Shown here in pieces: positions 58,788 to 64,000 of a stretch of 64,000 nucleotides of DNA (position 1 is the first letter of the stretch; every line of letters begins with the position of its first letter). Origin of the DNA: Scleromitrula shiraiana (lineage: Eukaryota; Ascomycota; Leotiomycetes; Helotiales; Sclerotiniaceae); assembly GCA_028455995.1 (NCBI GenBank), contig JABELC010000014.1:310001-374000 (forward strand). The letters are read 5' to 3'. A program made the position numbers and the translations under genes. A model generated the notes under the pieces. The model was not told where the DNA came from. It ran no database searches and was given only the letters and a program-made list of their open reading frames with translations.

Positions 58788-60103
58788 GGGAGGGTTGTCA
58801 TTTTTTTGGTGCATTTTATGGGATAACGGCTTGATATCATGTTGGGGAATCACGACAAGGGCAAGGAGCAATGGCGTTATTTACATATTTGCATCATTAT
58901 TCTATTCGATATATTGTAATTTAGATAAACTTAGTGCTATTGATATTACTTGGAAGAAGTAGAAAGAGAGAAAGGAAGAACAAAAAGAAAAATAAAGCTT
59001 TTTGAAAGTTCATCAGATACCATAACGCAATTTGTGTCATCATCGAGTGAAGCCGCTTTTTACACGTTCCACATCAGTGCTTGACTCTATTTGGTAATCA
59101 TCACCTGAACAGCTTCTTCAACGTGACGAATCCAGCTCCTTCGACAGAGCTTCTGAGGCGAGCCAGCTTCAGACCAGGACAGATCTTTCAATTAAGAAAG
59201 ATTTAGAGTGTGGTATCCAAATCTTGAGTTGACGTCATCTCCGCTTTCCCATAAGCTATAGATTCAAAAAAATATGAGTGGACTTCTCGCATCAAGAATA
59301 AGCCCCATCGAGTTACCATCCTCGTGCTTTGCAACAAAAGGAAGGCAATCGCATAACTATCGATCTCGACGAAAAAGCCTCTTCTATCATTAACATCCCC
59401 CACCTCAATCAAGAACAGACCTTCTACCTCCCATCATCCATCAATCTCTCAAATCCCAGAAAACATCACAAAGAAGCTCGGACTCATATCTTCATCCATA
59501 TGGTCTCCCTTGATCCGCAACCTAGTATCCAAAAGCGATAAAATAATAGTACAAACGGCAAAAGGGTGTATGAAATTAAAAGGTGAAGAATTGATAGAAG
59601 AGAAGCCGCAAAGTGCTTCTATGGCGACGCGTTTCCGCAATCCTATCTTAAAGAAAAGAAAGGGTGTCCGGGGACTTTCTCCCAAAGCAATATGAAAGGG
59701 TTTGAAATATCAATTAAGAGATTTCTGTTTGTGTGCTTCGAATGCGATTCTTTGAGCGAGAAGTGTGTAGAAATAAAAGAAAGTAGAAGTGGGAAAGGTT
59801 GAAAAAATTAAATTTTGTAGACAAATTTTATGCGGCCGCTTTTTAGCGCGCTTCTTACATTAGCGTCTATTTTTCTCCGAACCAGCGAGAGGAAATTGAG
59901 AAGAGAAGAGCTTAAGGTTCAAGGTTTGTCTAGAAACTGATGAGTGTTAGTACACTTTCTCGATTTTATTTATCTTCGTTTGATGGAAGAAGTAATTCCT
60001 ATACAACCACAACTAGACTTTTCTGTCTCTAGGTGACATATGATTTTGAATCTAGCTTGCGATTATTAGTAAAAAGAAAAAAAAAAGAAGATAAACCTCA
60101 AAG
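58788..60103. other. Intergenic with one doubtful short frame
   Basis: 1.3 kb. The plus frame 59357-59695 (112 codons from the preceding stop, basic C-terminus ending RGLSPKAI) has somewhat protein-like composition (IRNLVSKSDKIIVQTAKGCM) but no Met at its head and no known domain, so it is not called as a gene. Confidence 0.45.
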
Positions 60104-61319
60104 ATGTCTGGATTATTTGGAACGACTGCTGCGGCAACCACCGCCAACCAGGCCAATACTTTAGGTGACCTTTCCAAAGATATCGCGCTCAATAACCCGC
60201 CAGAGGATAGTATTTCCGATCTTTCTTTCTCGCCAGTATCCGAACACTTGGCCGTCGCGTCATGGGATAAGAAAGTGAGGATTTATGAGATTTCGCCTAC
60301 CGGGCAGAGCGAGGGGAGGGCGATGATGGATTTTGAGGCTCCAGTCTTTAGTTGTCACTGGTCGAAGGTATGTAACAAGTTTTTACTTCTATCTAAATCC
60401 AAGGATAGATTATACTGACATTTATATTGTAGGATGGAAAGAAAGTTATTGGCGCAGGAGCAGACAAAACGGCGCGTATGATGGATCTCGAAAACGGTCA
60501 AGCAGTCTCTCAAATCGCCGCACACGATCAACCTATACGAAGCGCCAGGTTTTTTACTGCACCTCAAACAAATGGCGAAATGGTAGTTACCGGATCATGG
60601 GATAATACTATCAAGTATTGGGATTTGCGCTCTCCAACTCCAGCTGCCACGGTTGATGTGCGCAACAAAGTATACACATTAGATGTGCAAAAGAACGTAT
60701 TGGTTGTTGGTACCGCGGACCGCTGGATCCAAATCATCGATCTCAACCAACCGGACAAGCTCAAAAAGTCCATGCAAAGCCCACTCAAATGGCAAACCAG
60801 GGTCATCAGTCTATTCCCCGACGCTACTGGTTTCGCTGTTGGTAGTATCGAGGGAAGATGTGCAATTAATTATGTCGAAGACAAGGACGCTAGGTACGAA
60901 ATCCAATCTAATCTCTCCTCAATAACCCCACACTAACATCCTCCTCCTTTTCCTCCTCTAGTTCCAACTTCTCCTTTAAATGCCATCGCGACCCACCCCA
61001 AAATAACATGACAAACGTCTACTCCGTCAACGCCATCTCCTTCCACCCCATCCACAGCACGTTCAGCACCGCCGGTTCAGACGGTACGTTCCACTTCTGG
61101 GACGGAATCGCAAAGCATAGATTGAAGGGGTATCCATCGGTTGGCGGAACCATCTCCGCTACGGCGTTCAATCATACGGGGAATATCTTTGCGTATGCGG
61201 TTAGTTATGATTGGAGTAAGGGGTATGCGAGTAATACCCCGCAGTATCCTAATAAGATTATGTTGCACCCTGTAAATGCGGAAGAATGCAAGCCGAGACC
61301 GAGTGTGAAGAAGAGGTAG
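60104..61319 (+). CDS. RAE1: mRNA export factor RAE1/Gle2 (WD40)
   Basis: Exons 60104-60367, 60433-60893, 60962-61319; 360 aa, the usual length. A seven-bladed beta-propeller at the nuclear pore that binds nucleoporin Nup98/Nup116 and helps mRNA export. Seen: ISDLSFSP, VASWDKKVRIYE, GAGADKTARMMDLE, VTGSWDNTIKYWDLRSP, the characteristic SPLKWQTRVISLFPD and GSIEGRCAINYV, and the C-terminal SFHPIHSTFSTAGSDGTFHF followed by YDWSKGY. These last motifs separate RAE1 from the related Bub3. Confidence 0.96.
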
Positions 61320-62154
61320 ATGGATGGATGGATGGATGGATAGTGGAGGAATGGGAAGGAAGGGAAAGGAAAGGAAAGGAGGAATATGGAAATAGAAAAA
61401 ATCACGCAGTAAATATATGGATGGGTGGGTGGTTGGGTGGAAATAGTCTGAATACTCAAAATGGATATCTTGCGAGAAAGATGGATGGAAGCATTTCGTT
61501 CTACAGTATGATATGGTATGTTAAGATAGCTAGGGAAGGAGAGGAGAGAAGAGGAGAGGAGAAGGGAGAGCATAACGAAGGAGATGAGTGAAGCCAATGG
61601 AATGAATAGTCAACCAGCATGTACCAAGAAGTAGGGAGGGCGTTCGGGGAATTTTATCCATTTACATAGTATAGTGAGCGAGTAAGCAATACCAAAATAA
61701 AGAAAGAAAGAGAGAAAGCAGGCAGGCAGGTAGGCAGGCAGGCAAGCAAAAATGGGAGAGATCAAAGGAATGAAAAGATGGGAGTGGGCATTACATAGTT
61801 AGGCAATCGATGAGTAGGTTGTAATGAGACTTCTTCATCTGTGTCTATGCCATACCATATCATGTCATGTCACGATCAATCCGCATCGCCGATGATATCT
61901 TTTACTTTTTTACTCCGGCATAGAACAGGGTAACATAGCACAATACAATACACAATACAACATACCATATGAATAATCCTCATGCGCTATCATTCATTAA
62001 GTGGTGTGGTTCTAGCAACTTGGCAATTGGATCGCTATGATAATCGTTATTGTCATCGTATCTCCCTTCCTCCACATCATCCAATCTATCTCGTTCCCAA
62101 TACATTCATCCTCTTTCCTCTAGGACATCTGGTACGTCTGGTACGTCTGATACT
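61320..62154. other. Convergent 3' flanks with purine repeats
   Basis: Between RAE1 (+) and the dehydrogenase (-). It holds a (GGAT)n tract directly after the RAE1 stop (61320-61342), (GGAAA)n, a (CAGG)n tract at about 61719-61744 and CATAC/CAATA repeats. No gene seen. Confidence 0.7.
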
Positions 62155-64000
62155 TCAATTTTGACCCAATCCCGAATCTACAGTTTCACTTATTAGCCAT
62201 CTATTCATACACACCACACCATCCCTCCCCCCTTTCTCTCCCCCCTCTCTCACAAAAACAAAAATAGAAAGGTAAATAAACACATTAAATACATAATACA
62301 TACCAACCTGCACCCCCTGCCCGGTCATACTACTATTCCTCGCCACGTCCACAAACGTCTGCGCGCAATCTTGGATATCTGTCTTTTTTATTTGGGTTGG
62401 TTTGTTAGTGTGGTATGGAAGGAGAAGTATGGTATGGAAGGAGAAGTATGGTATGGAAGGAGAGGGTGGATTGGTGGATGGATGGAATAAGAAGGAGAGG
62501 AAAGGGGGAAATGAGGGAAAGGAAAGGAAAGGATAGATGAATGGATGGATGGAAAGAGGGAAGAGAGGAGAAAAGGGAGAAAGGGGGGAAAGGAGGGAAG
62601 GAAACATACCACTCTCTTCAAATAAGCCCTATCCTCCATGTTCTTGATACTTTCTTCTCCGTAGAGATTTCCCTGTTTACATTACGGATGATCCGCATAT
62701 TAGCCTCAATATCATCATATCATATCTTATCATATCATCTCATCATATCACATCACATCAAACTCCAACTAGAACCACAATCCTCTTCCTTCCACCGAAC
62801 TAGCCAACTAGCTAGACACCATCCCATCTCATCTCATCCCCCACAAAATACAACAACCAAACACTTAAAAAGCACTACTTAAACATCATACCATTCATTC
62901 CTCCTAAAACAAACCAGAAACGAAAAAAAGGGGGGGGGGGAAACACAAACCCAGTCTGTAAGTAACAACCCAGGTAACACAGCATTAACCCTAACGATGG
63001 GGCCCTGAGTAGCAGCTAGACATTTCATCAAATGCAGTTGCGCGGCTTTGGTTACCGAGTAGGGCATACTACCTGTTTGTTTGTTTGTTTGTTTGTTAGC
63101 CTTTTCTCTTTCCATCACTATCACTTTGTATTTCTATTTCTTCCTTTCCGCCTCCTCTCCATTTTCCCTCTCCATCTTCTCTCGTCTCCTCATTTGTCCC
63201 CCAAACTCAAAAAAAAATAAAATAAAAATAAACTCGCAAACAAAAAAGAAAGAAAGAAAGAAAGCAAGAAAAAAAAATAAAAAAACTCACTCCCCGCTGC
63301 AATAACCCCCGCAATACTACCAGTAATAATAAACACGCCACCGTCCTCATTCCCCTTGAAAATCGGCAGCGCCTCTCTCATCAACCACGACTGCGCCAGG
63401 ACATTCGTGGCGTAGCATTTTTGCCAGTCGTCGGAGGTGGGGGCCGAGAGGTCCGAGAAGGGCGTGAAACGCGTGTAGCCCTTTTTGTAGTGTTAATGGG
63501 GAGGGAGGGAGGAAGGGAAGAGGAGGAGAAAAGAGGGAAGAGGAGGAAGAGAAGGGAGGGGAAGGGGGAAGACTAACAGCATTCGAAATAATAACATCCA
63601 GACCCCCCAATCCCTGAACCGTCCGTTGGATCAACGATATACAGTCTTCTTCTTTACTTACATCCTATATTCCATATTCATATATATCATTAGCATTAGC
63701 ATTAGTATTAGCATTAGCATACCATTAATCACCACCCTTAGCACCTTTGTCCTCCCTCCCACTTCCCCCTCCCCCAAAAAAAAGAGAACAAAAAAACCAA
63801 ACATACCCCCCTAACCACAACCGCCTTCCCCCCACCCACCCTCTCAATCCTCAATCTCAGCTCCTCCGCTCTCTCAGCGCTACCGCCAGAAACATAGTTT
63901 ATCGCCACATTGCAGCCCTCGTTTGCGAATTTGAGGGTGATGGCTTCACCTAGGCCTCTTTTTTGGAGGGGGGTTAGTTGGTTTGTTTGGAGGGGAGGAA
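62155..64000 (-). CDS. Short-chain dehydrogenase, intron-rich, N-terminus off window
   Basis: Seven exons visible: 63957-63807, 63664-63578, 63480-63291, 63072-62951, 62672-62610, 62382-62304, 62177-62155; all phases agree. About 238 residues are visible. The first visible exon starts RGLGEAITLKFANEG, the end of the TGxxxGLG cofactor loop, so the N-terminus lies beyond 64000. Seen: VVVRGDVSKEED, IISNAG, catalytic Ser in ITGSIAG, YSVTK, VRVNAVLPGLLLTDW and the family ending QVDSGLGQN. Introns here are 99-278 nt and full of simple repeats, unlike the other genes. The role is an unspecified NAD(P)-dependent oxidoreductase. Confidence 0.88.

Noticed and set aside
1..64000. tRNA, rRNA or CRISPR arrays
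   Set aside because: No cloverleaf with A and B boxes, rRNA core or spaced direct repeats were recognised by eye; a covariance-model scan would be decisive.

Overview
The window is nuclear DNA of a filamentous ascomycete (Pezizomycotina). The evidence is many short spliceosomal introns (about 48-150 nt), a C2H2/fungal-specific transcription factor, an NRPS-like reductase / P450 / UbiA prenyltransferase group, and AT-rich transposon relics. The gene set and style suggest Leotiomycetes (Botrytis/Sclerotinia type), but that placement is an impression and not proven here. Exon boundaries were set by hand from GT/GC..AG sites, reading phase and protein continuity.

Layout. 1-1.9 kb: 3' part of a neutral ceramidase (+). 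4.5-8.1 kb: seven-exon zinc-finger transcription factor (-). 8-13.6 kb: gene-poor stretch with a ~1 kb terminal-inverted-repeat element. 13.6-15.4 kb: M20-family Cys-Gly-type dipeptidase (+) with two credible starts. 16.3-20.7 kb: RNA polymerase III largest subunit (-). 21.3-22.9 kb: NEM1-like phosphatase (-). 23.87-24.85 kb: AT-rich fold-back element with target-site duplication. 25.4-27.0 kb: eIF2B beta subunit (+). 28.7-40.6 kb: putative specialised-metabolism group: NRPS-like carboxylic acid reductase (-), rhodopsin-domain membrane protein with an in-frame stop (+), P450 (+), UbiA prenyltransferase (+), short-chain dehydrogenase (-). 41.3-45 kb: mitochondrial monothiol glutaredoxin (-), phosphopantothenoylcysteine decarboxylase (+), unknown coiled-coil protein (+). 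45-51.3 kb: gene-poor, with a 28-unit 15-bp minisatellite and decayed-looking sequence. 51.3-52.9 kb: branched-chain aminotransferase (-). 54.7-56.2 kb: CTP:phosphoethanolamine cytidylyltransferase (-). 57.3-58.8 kb: unknown conserved-looking protein (+). 60.1-61.3 kb: RAE1/Gle2 (+). 62.2 kb to the right edge: intron-rich short-chain dehydrogenase (-), N-terminus off the window.

How genes fit together. Most are single housekeeping genes (transcription, translation initiation, lipid and CoA metabolism, Fe-S maturation, mRNA export). NEM1, the ethanolamine-phosphate branch and ceramidase all touch membrane lipid metabolism but are not physically grouped. The 28.7-40.6 kb block is the part that looks like a pathway. 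An aryl acid could be prenylated by the UbiA enzyme, reduced to the aldehyde by the A-T-R enzyme, oxidised by the P450 and adjusted by the dehydrogenase. No polyketide synthase lies in the window, so the aromatic acid would have to come from elsewhere, for example the shikimate route. No tRNA, rRNA or CRISPR array was recognised.
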